Positions 39,197 through 49,669 of a DNA stretch of 64,000 nucleotides are shown here, piece by piece. The stretch's first letter is position 1. Each line of letters opens with the position of its first letter. The DNA is from an uncultured beta proteobacterium (GTDB taxonomy: Bacteria; Pseudomonadota; Gammaproteobacteria; Burkholderiales; Burkholderiaceae), in contig CAIUOP010000075.1 in assembly GCA_903900805.1 (NCBI GenBank), positions 1 through 64,000 on the forward strand. The letters are read 5' to 3'. Under the pieces are notes generated by a model. It was not told the DNA's origin, made no database searches, and saw only the letters and a program-made list of their open reading frames with translations. The position numbers and the translations under genes were made by a program.

Positions 39197-39271
39197 CTCG
39201 CCGTAGCACAATGGATAGTGCACATGCCTCCTAAGCGTGGGATACAGGTTCGATTCCTGTCGGCGGGACCA
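39197..39271 (+). tRNA. tRNA-Arg (anticodon CCT)
   Basis: A 75-base cloverleaf: acceptor CTCGCCG/CGGCGGG, anticodon stem CATGC/GCGTG with loop CTCCTAA giving CCT, T-arm ACAGG TTCGATT CCTGT, and encoded CCA. It reads AGG arginine codons. Confidence 0.96.
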
Positions 39272-39286
39272 CGAAATCATCAAAAC

Positions 39287-39309
39287 TTATCCACAGGTAA
39301 TGTGGATAA
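39287..39309. promoter_or_regulatory. two perfect DnaA boxes in inverted orientation
   Basis: TTATCCACA (39287-39295) and its inverted copy TGTGGATAA (39301-39309) are separated by five bases, just after tRNA-Arg. Both match the strict DnaA consensus. The pair can also form a 9-bp hairpin, but no T-tract follows, so a terminator is less likely. No origin genes are nearby. Confidence 0.6.
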
Positions 39310-39505
39310 ATCAGCAAAAGTTTTCCTAAGTCATAGATTTGTATAGAGTGATCTGACCTGCTTAAATTATTGGCAGCTATTGAGATCTGTTTGCTGCGAT
39401 TGCATATGAAAATATATTGATGCGCACCGGAAATTTTTATGTTAAGAATCATTGCCAAATAGGCTAAAAACCCCAAAATTGGCAAGTTCCCTTAAACTCC
39501 AAACT
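39310..39505. other. AT-rich intergenic region before the Nudix gene
   Basis: No gene is supported here. The minus-strand frame 39231-39485 is antisense to the tRNA and is an artefact. The sequence is AT-rich and may hold the promoter for the Nudix gene; no clear hexamers are seen. Confidence 0.4.
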
Positions 39506-40339
39506 ATGAATAGCCTATCAACCAGCTCGCTCGCGGCCTTAGAGGAAATGCTTCAAAACACGGCGCGTTCTGCTCCAGCTGACTTTCTGCCGATTCATCT
39601 TTCTAAGGATTTGGAGGGCGAACAAGTCATTGGTCACTTAAATCCAGAATTCATCCCCTACTTACAAGACTCACTCAAAAAAGAATCCATTCCACTAATC
39701 TCAATCAGAAATGATTGCTTAGCGATTAAGTTTGCTCGCCCCAAAGAGTTATCTGCCAGCCTAGCTCAATTAGCGGACAAAATGCGTGCAGGTGGTTATG
39801 TTCCGGGTTGGCGCAATGAAGATTTTGCGTGGCTGGATCAACATGGCCACCAATACTTTCGCTTAGAGCGTGCTGCGTTTCGGACCTTTGGATTGCGGAG
39901 CATGGCAACGCATATCAATGGCTACACCAAATCCGGCTTGCTTTGGTTGGGTAGACGTAGTGAGACAAAATCAACCGACCCAGGTAAGTTAGACAATCTG
40001 GCAGCTGGTGGTATTTCTGCTGATGAGACCCCTTGGGTTTGTGCAAAACGCGAACTTTGGGAAGAAGCTGGAGTGCCGCCACAAATTGCCGATCAAGTTG
40101 AACCTGTTGGTCGCATCCATATGCGTCGCCCCATTCCTGGGCGAGGCTTTCATGATGAGCAACTCTTTATCTATGACCTAGAACTCCCCGATCAGTTTGT
40201 TCCAACCAATCATGATGGTGAAGTCAGTGGCTTTATCCAGATCTCCCTGGCCGAAGCTGCTGCCCGGATCTTGGCAGACGAATTTACGAGTGACGCTGCT
40301 TTTGTTACAGCCGACTACATTCTGCGCCGCAATAAATAG
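39506..40339 (+). CDS. DUF4743-Nudix hydrolase, probable thiamin-damage diphosphatase
   Basis: A 277-aa protein with an N-terminal DUF4743-like domain of about 110 aa and a Nudix domain. The Nudix box is readable as GGISADETPWVCAKRELWEEAGV (GX5EX7REUXEEXGU). Related enzymes with this domain order in yeast and plants dephosphorylate damaged thiamin diphosphates such as oxo- and oxythiamin diphosphate. Adjacency to the TPP riboswitch and thi operon supports that role here. The track start at 39452 is a TTG; the ATG at 39506 gives a compact N-terminus (MNSLSTSSLAALEEML). Confidence 0.82.
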   Translation: MNSLSTSSLAALEEMLQNTARSAPADFLPIHLSKDLEGEQVIGHLNPEFIPYLQDSLKKESIPLISIRNDCLAIKFARPKELSASLAQLADKMRAGGYVPGWRNEDFAWLDQHGHQYFRLERAAFRTFGLRSMATHINGYTKSGLLWLGRRSETKSTDPGKLDNLAAGGISADETPWVCAKRELWEEAGVPPQIADQVEPVGRIHMRRPIPGRGFHDEQLFIYDLELPDQFVPTNHDGEVSGFIQISLAEAAARILADEFTSDAAFVTADYILRRNK

Positions 40340-40415
40340 GTTTTTGAAGCTCTTATGGGGGTCTTGATGAGTGTCATGCACCCAAATCCAATTTCGTGGT
40401 TAAATCCTAATTAAG

Positions 40416-42496
<2,081 letters not shown>

Positions 42497-42507
42497 ATCA
42501 TCCTACC

Positions 42508-43662
42508 TTGACTGTGAACAGCACTTCCTTCTCGCATAGCAAATACGCGATCGTCGGTGGCGGCCTGATGGGCCGTTTACTGGCGGTAGCGCTTGCCCAA
42601 CGAGGCGCGCAAGTAGATCTTTTTGATAAAGGTAGTTCGGATGGGAAAGGCTCTGCTGCGCGAGTGGCGGCTGCCATGTTGGCACCGCTCGCCGAGTCTG
42701 CAATTACAGAAGATTCGGTTGTGCGGATGGGTATTCACAGTCTGCCGCGCTGGAAAGAACTCATTAGTGAATTGTCTACACCCGTATTTTTTCAGCAAGC
42801 TGGCACTTTGATTGTGTGGCATCGGCAAGATGCTAGCGATGCGCAAAGATTTACGGCCCACTTAGAGCGTAACTGTCGCAACAATACATTATTGCAATTA
42901 CCACAAAAGTTAAACAATGAAGCAGTGCGTGATTTAGAGCCAGGACTTGCTGAGCGCTTTACTCAGGGATTATTTTTGCCCAATGAGGGGCAGCTCGACA
43001 ATCGCCAATTGTTGGATGCCCTGCTTGTAGAGCTCGGCAAGCTGAAGGTTCATTGCCACTGGCATACCGAAGTCCATCCAGATGATCTGCGTAAAGATCA
43101 GGCTTATCAGACTGTGATCGACTGCCGTGGCACGGGCGCTCAGAATGTCTGGGCTTCTAATGGCGCTAATACCTTACGCGGCGTGCGTGGTGAAGTGATT
43201 CGCTTATATGCACCCGAAGTGAAACTCGAACGCCCAACCCGCCTCATTCATCCACGCTACCCAATCTATATTGCCCCAAAAGAAAATGACATCTATGTCG
43301 TTGGCGCAACCGAAATTGAATCAGACGACCTATCTGAGATGAGCGTTCGCTCTGCTATGGAATTACTCAGTGCTGTGTATACCGTGCATAGCGGTTTTGC
43401 TGAGGCCCGTATTTTAGAAATGGCAACACAATGTCGCCCAACCCTGAAAAATAATCTTCCAGAGATCAAGACGCGCAAAGATAAGGGGCTCTCTGATGTG
43501 ATGATGATCAATGGCCTATACCGCCATGGATACATGATTTCTCCGGCGGTTATGGACTGCACCTTAGAGCTGCTGGCTTCTGGTGAAAGTAATACTGCTT
43601 TGGAATTAGGCTTGAACATTACTAAAGAGGCCAGTGATCAAGAGGCTAGCTTATGCGCGTAA
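42508..43662 (+). CDS. thiO: glycine oxidase ThiO
   Basis: An FAD amine oxidase that makes dehydroglycine (iminoglycine) for the thiazole ring in aerobes. The dinucleotide motif KYAIVGGGLMGRLLAVALAQRGAQVDLFDKG is at the N-terminus, with SAARVAAAMLAPLAE and the C-terminal NGLYRHGYMISPAV, typical of ThiO/DAO-type oxidases. The start is TTG at 42508 or GTG at 42514; neither has a strong ribosome binding site. Its end overlaps thiS by ten bases. Confidence 0.9.
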   Translation: MTVNSTSFSHSKYAIVGGGLMGRLLAVALAQRGAQVDLFDKGSSDGKGSAARVAAAMLAPLAESAITEDSVVRMGIHSLPRWKELISELSTPVFFQQAGTLIVWHRQDASDAQRFTAHLERNCRNNTLLQLPQKLNNEAVRDLEPGLAERFTQGLFLPNEGQLDNRQLLDALLVELGKLKVHCHWHTEVHPDDLRKDQAYQTVIDCRGTGAQNVWASNGANTLRGVRGEVIRLYAPEVKLERPTRLIHPRYPIYIAPKENDIYVVGATEIESDDLSEMSVRSAMELLSAVYTVHSGFAEARILEMATQCRPTLKNNLPEIKTRKDKGLSDVMMINGLYRHGYMISPAVMDCTLELLASGESNTALELGLNITKEASDQEASLCA

Positions 43663-43850
43663 TTGTGAATCAAGTGGAATATGAGCTGCCTAAGCAGAGC
43701 ATGATCTCGGATGTACTTTCTTTAATTAATGCAAGACCGCCCTATGCTGTAGCGGTCAATTTAAACTTTGTACCGAAAACCCAGCATGATGAATTTCTGC
43801 TCAATGAGAATGATCAAGTAGAAGTGATTGCTCCGGTTACTGGTGGTTAG
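43653..43850 (+). CDS. thiS: sulfur carrier protein ThiS
   Basis: A 65-aa ubiquitin-fold protein ending in the required GG (VEVIAPVTGG), whose C-terminal thiocarboxylate donates sulfur to thiazole synthase. RPPYAVAVNLNFVPK and NENDQVEVI are typical. It overlaps thiO and precedes thiG by six bases. No thiF adenylyltransferase is in the window; a MoeB-type enzyme elsewhere may serve. Confidence 0.95.
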   Translation: MRVIVNQVEYELPKQSMISDVLSLINARPPYAVAVNLNFVPKTQHDEFLLNENDQVEVIAPVTGG

Positions 43851-43856
43851 AAATCC

Positions 43857-44675
43857 ATGACAGCCCCATTACCCAATAATCTCAATAGTGCTGATGCCTT
43901 AGTGCTCTATGGCGAGAGCTTTGCTAGCCGTTTGCTATTAGGAACCTCGCGTTATCCCTCCCCACAAGTGCTGGAGAACGCAGTGCATGCCTCCAATCCG
44001 GCAATGATTACGGTGAGCTTGCGCCGCCAAGGAACCTCTACTACCGAGGCGCATAGTGGCTTTTGGGAGCTCTTAAAAAAGATGGCTGTACCAGTACTAC
44101 CAAATACTGCTGGTTGTCATAGCCCACAAGAAGTCATCACCACAGCACAAATGGCGCGTGAAGTTTTTGAGACTGACTGGATTAAGCTCGAATTAATTGG
44201 TGATGATTACACCTTACAACCAGATACTTTGCGCCTGGTTGAAACGGCGCAGACTTTAATTAAAGATGGTTTTAAGGTTTTGCCGTATTGCACTGAAGAC
44301 TTAATATTGTGCCAACGCTTAGTCGATGTTGGTTGCCAAGCTGTCATGCCTTGGGCTGCGCCAATTGGCACGGGTCAAGGCCCCTTAAATCCCTATGCTA
44401 TGCAGCTGCTGCGTGACCGGTTAAAAGTGCCTCTTCTAGTAGATGCTGGCTTAGGCCTGCCATCTCATGCCTGCACTGTGATGGAATGGGGTTTTGATGG
44501 TGTGTTATTAAATACTGCCGTTGCGCTTGCCGAAGATCCAGTAGTGATGGCAAAAGCTTTTGCGATGGCCGTCGATGCTGGTCGCGCAGCTTATTTATCA
44601 GGCGCCATGAAACCACAAGCATCTGCTCAGGCGAGCACACCATTGGTGGGCACTCCTTTTTGGCATCAGAGTTAA
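43857..44675 (+). CDS. thiG: thiazole synthase ThiG
   Basis: It builds thiazole phosphate from deoxyxylulose phosphate, ThiS thiocarboxylate and dehydroglycine. The 272-aa TIM barrel has [18 protein letters not shown], a Lys in the [10 protein letters not shown] strand (imine-forming Lys), [17 protein letters not shown] and [28 protein letters not shown]. It shares one base with thiE (TAATG). Confidence 0.96.
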   Translation: MTAPLPNNLNSADALVLYGESFASRLLLGTSRYPSPQVLENAVHASNPAMITVSLRRQGTSTTEAHSGFWELLKKMAVPVLPNTAGCHSPQEVITTAQMAREVFETDWIKLELIGDDYTLQPDTLRLVETAQTLIKDGFKVLPYCTEDLILCQRLVDVGCQAVMPWAAPIGTGQGPLNPYAMQLLRDRLKVPLLVDAGLGLPSHACTVMEWGFDGVLLNTAVALAEDPVVMAKAFAMAVDAGRAAYLSGAMKPQASAQASTPLVGTPFWHQS

Positions 44676-45598
44676 TGAGTTTAATTCGAGATCTTGCTGA
44701 TCAAATTCTGGCAGCGCATGGCAATGATGATCTGTGCCTACCGATCCCGCAATATACCGTCAGCAAACCGCCACCCAGAATTGATAATGAATCTGCTGTT
44801 GATCATTACGAGCTTGCTGGTGCTCTTGCGGCCATTAATATGGGCTTTATCGAGAGCGATGCCAAAGTATTAGGTAAGGCTTGGTCCCGTATGGCGCAGG
44901 AAGATGGTGGCTTTAATGCCTTGAAGTGGCCCAACAGACCAGAACACTTTGATTTGCTTCCCTGGACTCGCAATATGAATCCCAACGCATTTCCAGAGTG
45001 TCCCATGCGTTTAGGTTTATACGGCGTGATGCCGGATGCAGATTGGGTAAAGCGTATGGTCGATGCACAGCTTCCCACGGTCCAATTACGTTTTAAATCC
45101 GAAGATAAATACAAAATCAGAAAACAAATTAAAGAATCCGTGAAGGCCGTCAAAGACAGTCAAACCTTGCTCTTTATTAATGATTATTGGGAGCAAGCAA
45201 TTGATGCAGGCGCTTATGGCGTTCACCTTGGTCAAGAAGATATGGCCACTGCCGATTTAGATAAAATTCGCTCTGCAGGTCTGCGCTTAGGTTTGAGCAC
45301 GCATGGCTATGCCGAGATGGCTTACGCGGATCGTTTTTGCCCCAGTTACATTGCAATGGGAGCGGTTTTTCCAACCAATTTGAAGAAGATGCCTACTGTG
45401 CCGCAAGGCTTAGGTCGCCTTTATCAATACGCCAAACTCATGAATCACTATCCATTGGTAGCCATTGGTGGCATCGATCAAGATAGTATGCGTGCAGTGT
45501 CTAGGAGTGGTGTTGGTTCAGTTGCAGTAGTTCGAGCGATCACGCAAGCCAAAGATCCCAAGGCCGCCGTTAAGCACCTAAAAGAATTAATACAGTAA
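44675..45598 (+). CDS. thiE: thiamine-phosphate synthase ThiE with N-terminal extension
   Basis: It couples HMP-diphosphate with thiazole phosphate to thiamin monophosphate. The C-terminal domain carries LLFINDYWEQAIDAGAYGVHLGQEDM near residue 170-185, STHGYAEM, YIAMGAVFPT, and AIGGIDQDSM. The first about 115 residues (IRDLADQILAAHG ... NRPEHFDLLPWTRN) are not part of standard ThiE of about 210 aa and match nothing I recognise. The start ATG at 44675 overlaps the thiG stop, so it is preferred over the track start. It ends the operon and converges on thiD. Confidence 0.9.
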   Translation: MSLIRDLADQILAAHGNDDLCLPIPQYTVSKPPPRIDNESAVDHYELAGALAAINMGFIESDAKVLGKAWSRMAQEDGGFNALKWPNRPEHFDLLPWTRNMNPNAFPECPMRLGLYGVMPDADWVKRMVDAQLPTVQLRFKSEDKYKIRKQIKESVKAVKDSQTLLFINDYWEQAIDAGAYGVHLGQEDMATADLDKIRSAGLRLGLSTHGYAEMAYADRFCPSYIAMGAVFPTNLKKMPTVPQGLGRLYQYAKLMNHYPLVAIGGIDQDSMRAVSRSGVGSVAVVRAITQAKDPKAAVKHLKELIQ

Positions 45599-45607
45599 TC
45601 CGCAAGA

Positions 45608-45628
45608 AGCTAAAAAGCTTTTAGTGCT
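45608..45628. terminator. weak hairpin between thiE and thiD
   Basis: The sequence AAGCTAAAAAGCTTTTAGTGCT forms a short, imperfect, AT-rich stem between the convergent thiE and thiD genes. It may act as a terminator in both directions, but stem strength is low. Confidence 0.25.
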
Positions 45629-45640
45629 TAGCGGTGCTCA

Positions 45641-46525
45641 CTAGTACTTGCCTTTTTCATCAAGCAGAGCGGTTGGATAAAAATCATGCATATGCCACAA
45701 AGGGCCTGGGCCTTCACCAATACTTAAGAAGCGCCCTGCTTCTAAGCCAGCTTCCACATAAGAAATCGCTTTTGCTACCGCGTGACTTAAATCATGGCCA
45801 TCGGCCAAATAGGTTGCAATAGCAGAGGCTAGAGAGCAACCTGTGCCATGAGTATTGAGGGTATTGACGCGATAGTGTTTGAATTCTTTCGTTTGGGTGA
45901 CCTCTAAGTCATCCTCTAGAGTTTTCCACATCAAAAAATCGGTGATTTGAGTATGCGTAGCATCAAGATGTCCGCCTTTTATCAATACAGCCTGAGGACC
46001 CATCTCAAGTAATTCTTGAGCCGCCATCTTGAAATCACCTGGCGCTGTAATATCGCGTCCCAGTAGCAATGATGCTTCTTCCATGTTGGGAGTGATCAAT
46101 GTTGCCATCGGAAACAATTCAGCAATCATAGCTTGTGCTGTGTCATCGCCACCTAAACTTGCTCCAGAGGTTGCACGTAAGACAGGATCAAGAACGATGC
46201 GTTGCACGCCATGACGATGCAATGCTTTGGCAACAGTTTGCACAATTTGCGGGCTAGCCAGCATTCCAATTTTGACAACATCTACCCCGATATCCAAGAT
46301 GACAGCATCAATCTGAGCTTCAATCACATCAAGATCGATATCTTGGATACGAGTGACACCTAGCGTATTTTGAGCGGTGATGGCGGTGATCACTGACATG
46401 CCGTAAGCCCCAAGCGCTGTGAACACTTTGAGATCAGCCTGAAGCCCTGCCCCGCCACCGCTGTCCGAGCCGGCGATAGTCAGTACTTTAGGGATCTGTA
46501 CGGATGTGGGTAGTAAAGAACGCAT
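45641..46525 (-). CDS. thiD: hydroxymethylpyrimidine/phosphomethylpyrimidine kinase ThiD
   Basis: It phosphorylates HMP and HMP-P to the diphosphate that ThiE uses. The ribokinase-like protein of 294 aa has VLTIAGSDSGGGAGLQADLK at the N-terminus, ALGAYGMSVITAITAQNT, the mid-region KIGMLASPQIV and the C-terminal anion hole NTHGTGCSLASAIATYL. It opposes the thi operon and is not under the same riboswitch. It is not fused to ThiE. Confidence 0.95.
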   Translation of the reverse strand: MRSLLPTSVQIPKVLTIAGSDSGGGAGLQADLKVFTALGAYGMSVITAITAQNTLGVTRIQDIDLDVIEAQIDAVILDIGVDVVKIGMLASPQIVQTVAKALHRHGVQRIVLDPVLRATSGASLGGDDTAQAMIAELFPMATLITPNMEEASLLLGRDITAPGDFKMAAQELLEMGPQAVLIKGGHLDATHTQITDFLMWKTLEDDLEVTQTKEFKHYRVNTLNTHGTGCSLASAIATYLADGHDLSHAVAKAISYVEAGLEAGRFLSIGEGPGPLWHMHDFYPTALLDEKGKY

Positions 46526-46530
46526 CTTGC

Positions 46531-46536
46531 TATAAT
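46531..46536 (+). promoter_or_regulatory. -10 box of tRNA-Asn
   Basis: A perfect TATAAT ends 10 bases before the mature tRNA-Asn. No convincing -35 is visible. It overlaps the upstream flank of the divergent thiD start. Confidence 0.45.
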
Positions 46537-46546
46537 ATCGGCTTAT

Positions 46547-46621
46547 TCCCCGATAGCTCAGCGGTAGAGCAGCAGACTGTTAATCTGTTGGTCCGTGGTT
46601 CGATCCCACGTCGGGGAGCCA
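46547..46621 (+). tRNA. tRNA-Asn (anticodon GTT)
   Basis: A cloverleaf with acceptor TCCCCGA/TCGGGGA, D-loop AGCGGTAGAGC, anticodon loop CTGTTAA giving GTT, T-arm CGTGG TTCGATC CCACG and encoded CCA. It decodes AAC/AAU. Confidence 0.97.
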
Positions 46622-46640
46622 AAATATCTGCAGTTATGAA

Positions 46641-46668
46641 GGGTCTAGAACAATCTAGGCCCTTTTTT
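46641..46668 (+). terminator. rho-independent terminator of tRNA-Asn
   Basis: The stem GGGTCTAGA / TCTAGGCCC (9 bp with one G-U) with a 4-base loop is followed by CCC-TTTTTT, 19 bases after the tRNA. Confidence 0.85.
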
Positions 46669-46779
46669 CATTGTTAGGCTGCTTTAGGCTACTAAAGTGT
46701 TCCAAGCGATTAGCCGATTGTGCTTAAATTGGGTAATTCAATTCATCATCAGAATGAGTCCATTCAACCGGAGATAGTC

Positions 46780-47811
46780 ATGATTCAAAGTAGCCCCTTT
46801 AATTCGCTTGGCCGAGCAATTGCCCTCGTTATAGGCCTAGTTGCCCTGCTTGCTGGTCTCGCCCAACCAAGCTTAGCCCAATCAGATTACCCAAATAAGC
46901 CGATCCGATTTGTCATTCCTTTTCCTGCTGGCGGCTCAACCGATAATATTGCTAGGCCACTTCAAAATGAACTCCTCAATACGGCCAAGTGGAATGTCCT
47001 TATCGATAATAAAGCAGGCGCTGGAGGCAATATTGCCGCAGAAATCGTTGCTAAAGCACCCCCTGATGGCTACACCTGGCTGATGGCCTCTGTAGGTACA
47101 CATGGCATCAATCTTCCTCTTTACACTCAAGGTGGCGGCAAGCTGCCATATGATCCTATTAAGGATTTCACACCCATCTCTTTAGTAGCTGAACTGCCGA
47201 ATGTCTTAGTTTTGAATCCAGAGTTTGCTGCTAAGAACAATATCAATAGCGTCAATGATTTGATTGCTTATGCCAGAGCAAATCCTGGCAAGGTGAATAT
47301 GGCCTCAAGCGGCAACGGCACATCGATCCATATGGCTGGAGAACTCTTTAAGTCGATGACTAAAACCTATATGGTTCATCTGCCATACAAAGGAAGCCCT
47401 CCCGCAGTAATCGACCTCATGGCAGGCAATGTCGATATCATGTTTGATAATCTGCCGTCTTCGATTAGCTTTATTCGTGCGGGCCGCTTAAAAGCATTGG
47501 CGGTGACTAGTGCTAAGCGCTCAGCTGCCTTGCCAGACTTGCCAACCGTTGCTGAAGCAGCTAATTTACCTGGCTATGAGGTAACCTCTTGGTTTGGAGT
47601 AGTTGGCCCTGCAAATATGCCTGCAGATATTTTGAGCAAAGACAGTGCTGCAATAATAGCGGCTGTTAATAGCCCATCAGTAAAAGAAAAGTATCTGGCG
47701 ATGGGTGCGCAACCGGTTGGCAATACGCCTGCACAATTTAGCGCCTTCATTAAAAATGAGATCGCAAAGTGGACTAAGGTAGTCAAAGAATCCGGAGCAA
47801 AAGTAGATTAA
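46780..47811 (+). CDS. Bug-type tripartite-tricarboxylate substrate-binding protein
   Basis: A periplasmic receptor of the TctC/Bug family, about 343 aa. It has a signal peptide (hydrophobic run ending SLAQSD). The family features are the N-terminal [74 protein letters not shown] and [12 protein letters not shown]. The ATG at 46780 has GGAGATAGTC just before it and gives a normal signal peptide; the longer track start adds 20 hydrophilic residues. No TctA/TctB membrane genes are adjacent. The ligand is unknown. Confidence 0.9.
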   Translation: MIQSSPFNSLGRAIALVIGLVALLAGLAQPSLAQSDYPNKPIRFVIPFPAGGSTDNIARPLQNELLNTAKWNVLIDNKAGAGGNIAAEIVAKAPPDGYTWLMASVGTHGINLPLYTQGGGKLPYDPIKDFTPISLVAELPNVLVLNPEFAAKNNINSVNDLIAYARANPGKVNMASSGNGTSIHMAGELFKSMTKTYMVHLPYKGSPPAVIDLMAGNVDIMFDNLPSSISFIRAGRLKALAVTSAKRSAALPDLPTVAEAANLPGYEVTSWFGVVGPANMPADILSKDSAAIIAAVNSPSVKEKYLAMGAQPVGNTPAQFSAFIKNEIAKWTKVVKESGAKVD

Positions 47812-47831
47812 TCTTTTTAAGCTTAGCAAAC

Positions 47832-47858
47832 AAAAGAGGAGCGTTGCTCCTCTTTTTT
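47832..47858. terminator. bidirectional terminator
   Basis: A perfect 11-bp stem AAAAGAGGAGC / GCTCCTCTTTT with a 3-base loop and T-run on the plus side (A-run on the minus side) lies between the convergent Bug and ThDP-enzyme genes. Confidence 0.9.
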
Positions 47859-47859
47859 A

Positions 47860-49518
47860 TTACTTACCTAATTGAGACAGTAATTTACTAGGTGAGATTA
47901 CTTCTTGATCTAAGACCAACTCTATTAATGCGCCCTTTTTACTGGCTAGTGCTTTTGCAAATACGGCTCCAAACTCTTCAGTCTTAGTGACTCTAAATCC
48001 AGGCATTCCAAAGCTATCGGCAAACTTCACAAAATCTGGATTGGTTAAACCAGTCGCCATCACGCGCGACTTAAACTCCCTCTCCTGATGCATACGAATC
48101 GTTCCTAACATATTGTTATTAACTACCAAAACAATTGGGAAGGCGTCATAACGGGCTGCGGTAGCAAGCTCTTGGCAATTCATCATAAAGTCACCGTCAC
48201 CACAGACTGCGACCACAACTTTTTCAGGATTTGCGATTTTGGCGGCAATGGCTGCAGGCAAACCATAGCCCATGGAGCCATTTGCGGGAGCCAATTGGGT
48301 TTTGTATGGCCCATAAGGATAAAAGCGATGCACCCAAGTGGCAAAGTTACCAGCGCCATTAGTCACAATGGCGTCACGCGGTATCGAACTTGGCAATGAA
48401 CTCATGATTTGAGCTAACTGCAAATCACCAGGAGTGATCACTGGGCTAGCGAATGCTAAATACTCAGCGTGTGCTGCTTTAATAGTTGTATTGTCATATT
48501 GGCCGTCCATCTTGACATTCTTGAGAGCTGAACAGAAATTTTCTGGGCTGCAATTGATCGCAAAGTCTGGACGATACACACGGCCTAGATCTTCTGTACC
48601 TGAAAGCACATGGATTAAGGTATTTTTAGCTTGAGGAATAGAGAATAAGGTGTAACCCGCTGTGGTCATCTCACCCAAACGCTCACCAATAACCAATAGA
48701 ACATCGGCTTCAGTAACGCGCTTTACTAAGGCTGGGTTGGCACCAATTCCTAAATCACCCGCAAATGCAGAATCTAAGTTATCAATCACATCCTGAGACC
48801 GAAAGCCAGTAGCTACGGGAACGCCTTCTTGATTAGCCCAACTTCTCAAATCCTCGCAAGCAGTACTATTCCAATTGCCCCCACCGGCAATAATCATCGG
48901 CTTCTTAGCAGATGTGAACGCCTTCATTGCCAAATCAAATTGCTTACTATCTAAGCCTGGCTGAACAATATGCGCTGGCTTAACTGGGTTTTCATGACCG
49001 GACGTGTACAAGACATCTTCAGGCAAAGCGAGTACAACTGGGCCTTTACGTCCTGCTTGAGCAATATGAAATGCATGCGAAACAAATTCATCGATGCGAT
49101 CAACGCGATCAATGCTACCAACCCATTTCGCACATTCTGAATACATGCGGCGATAGTCGATTTCTTGAAAAGCTTCACGCTCAACCATGTCTGTGCCTAC
49201 TTGACCCACTAGTAAAACCATTGGGGTCGCATCTTGGTAGGCTGTATGCATCCCAATCATGGCATTAGATGCGCCCGGCCCCCGCGTAACCATCATCACT
49301 CCTGCTTGGCCTGTCAATTTTGCATAGGCCTCAGCCATATAAGCAGCGCCACCTTCTTGACGGCAAGTAATAAACTGAAAGTTGGGATGATCCACAAGCC
49401 CATTTAAAAGGGGTAGAAAGCTTTCTCCAGGGACCCCAAAGGCAATATCTACTCCTTGTCTTACTAAGGAATTTGCCAGTATCTGACCACCATTCATCAT
49501 CTTGCTTGGTGTCGCCAT
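47860..49518 (-). CDS. thiamin-diphosphate-dependent enzyme (acetolactate-synthase-like)
   Basis: A 552-aa enzyme of the IlvB/AHAS superfamily. The N-terminal PYR domain has DIAFGVPGESFLPLLNGL with the catalytic Glu expected in CRQEGGAAYMAEAYAKLTG and GPGASN. The central domain follows. The C-terminal ThDP-binding motif GDGDFMMNCQELATAARYDAFPIVLVVNNN is intact. Absence of an ilvH-type regulatory subunit argues against acetolactate synthase of branched-chain synthesis; a decarboxylase or ligase role is possible. It is divergent from the FAH-family hydrolase across a 151-base regulatory region. Confidence 0.85.
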   Translation of the reverse strand: MATPSKMMNGGQILANSLVRQGVDIAFGVPGESFLPLLNGLVDHPNFQFITCRQEGGAAYMAEAYAKLTGQAGVMMVTRGPGASNAMIGMHTAYQDATPMVLLVGQVGTDMVEREAFQEIDYRRMYSECAKWVGSIDRVDRIDEFVSHAFHIAQAGRKGPVVLALPEDVLYTSGHENPVKPAHIVQPGLDSKQFDLAMKAFTSAKKPMIIAGGGNWNSTACEDLRSWANQEGVPVATGFRSQDVIDNLDSAFAGDLGIGANPALVKRVTEADVLLVIGERLGEMTTAGYTLFSIPQAKNTLIHVLSGTEDLGRVYRPDFAINCSPENFCSALKNVKMDGQYDNTTIKAAHAEYLAFASPVITPGDLQLAQIMSSLPSSIPRDAIVTNGAGNFATWVHRFYPYGPYKTQLAPANGSMGYGLPAAIAAKIANPEKVVVAVCGDGDFMMNCQELATAARYDAFPIVLVVNNNMLGTIRMHQEREFKSRVMATGLTNPDFVKFADSFGMPGFRVTKTEEFGAVFAKALASKKGALIELVLDQEVISPSKLLSQLGK

Positions 49519-49581
49519 GCTATTTTTATGCTTTCTTATAGATCTTGAGAGTAGTGAAGTACATCTATGTCAAATAGAAAG

Positions 49582-49628
49582 TTATCACACTTTGATAAAG
49601 CACTAGGTCAATCGGGCTGACCTATACT
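49582..49628. promoter_or_regulatory. two inverted repeats and a -10 box between divergent catabolic genes
   Basis: TAGGTCA-N7-TGACCTA (49604-49624) is a perfect 7-bp inverted repeat overlapping a TATACT (49623-49628) that could drive the FAH gene. A second, weaker inverted repeat TTATC-N7-GATAA is at 49582-49598. No -35 hexamer is clear. An operator for a local regulator is inferred; no regulator gene is nearby. Confidence 0.45.
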
Positions 49629-49669
49629 GCGGGAACTGACAATAAATCAATACAAATGGAGGCACAAAG

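Noticed and set aside
39231-39485. 84-aa minus-strand ORF ending VPPTGIEPVSHA
   Set aside because: The C-terminus is the antisense of tRNA-Arg, a well-known artefact; no ribosome binding site and it crosses the DnaA boxes.
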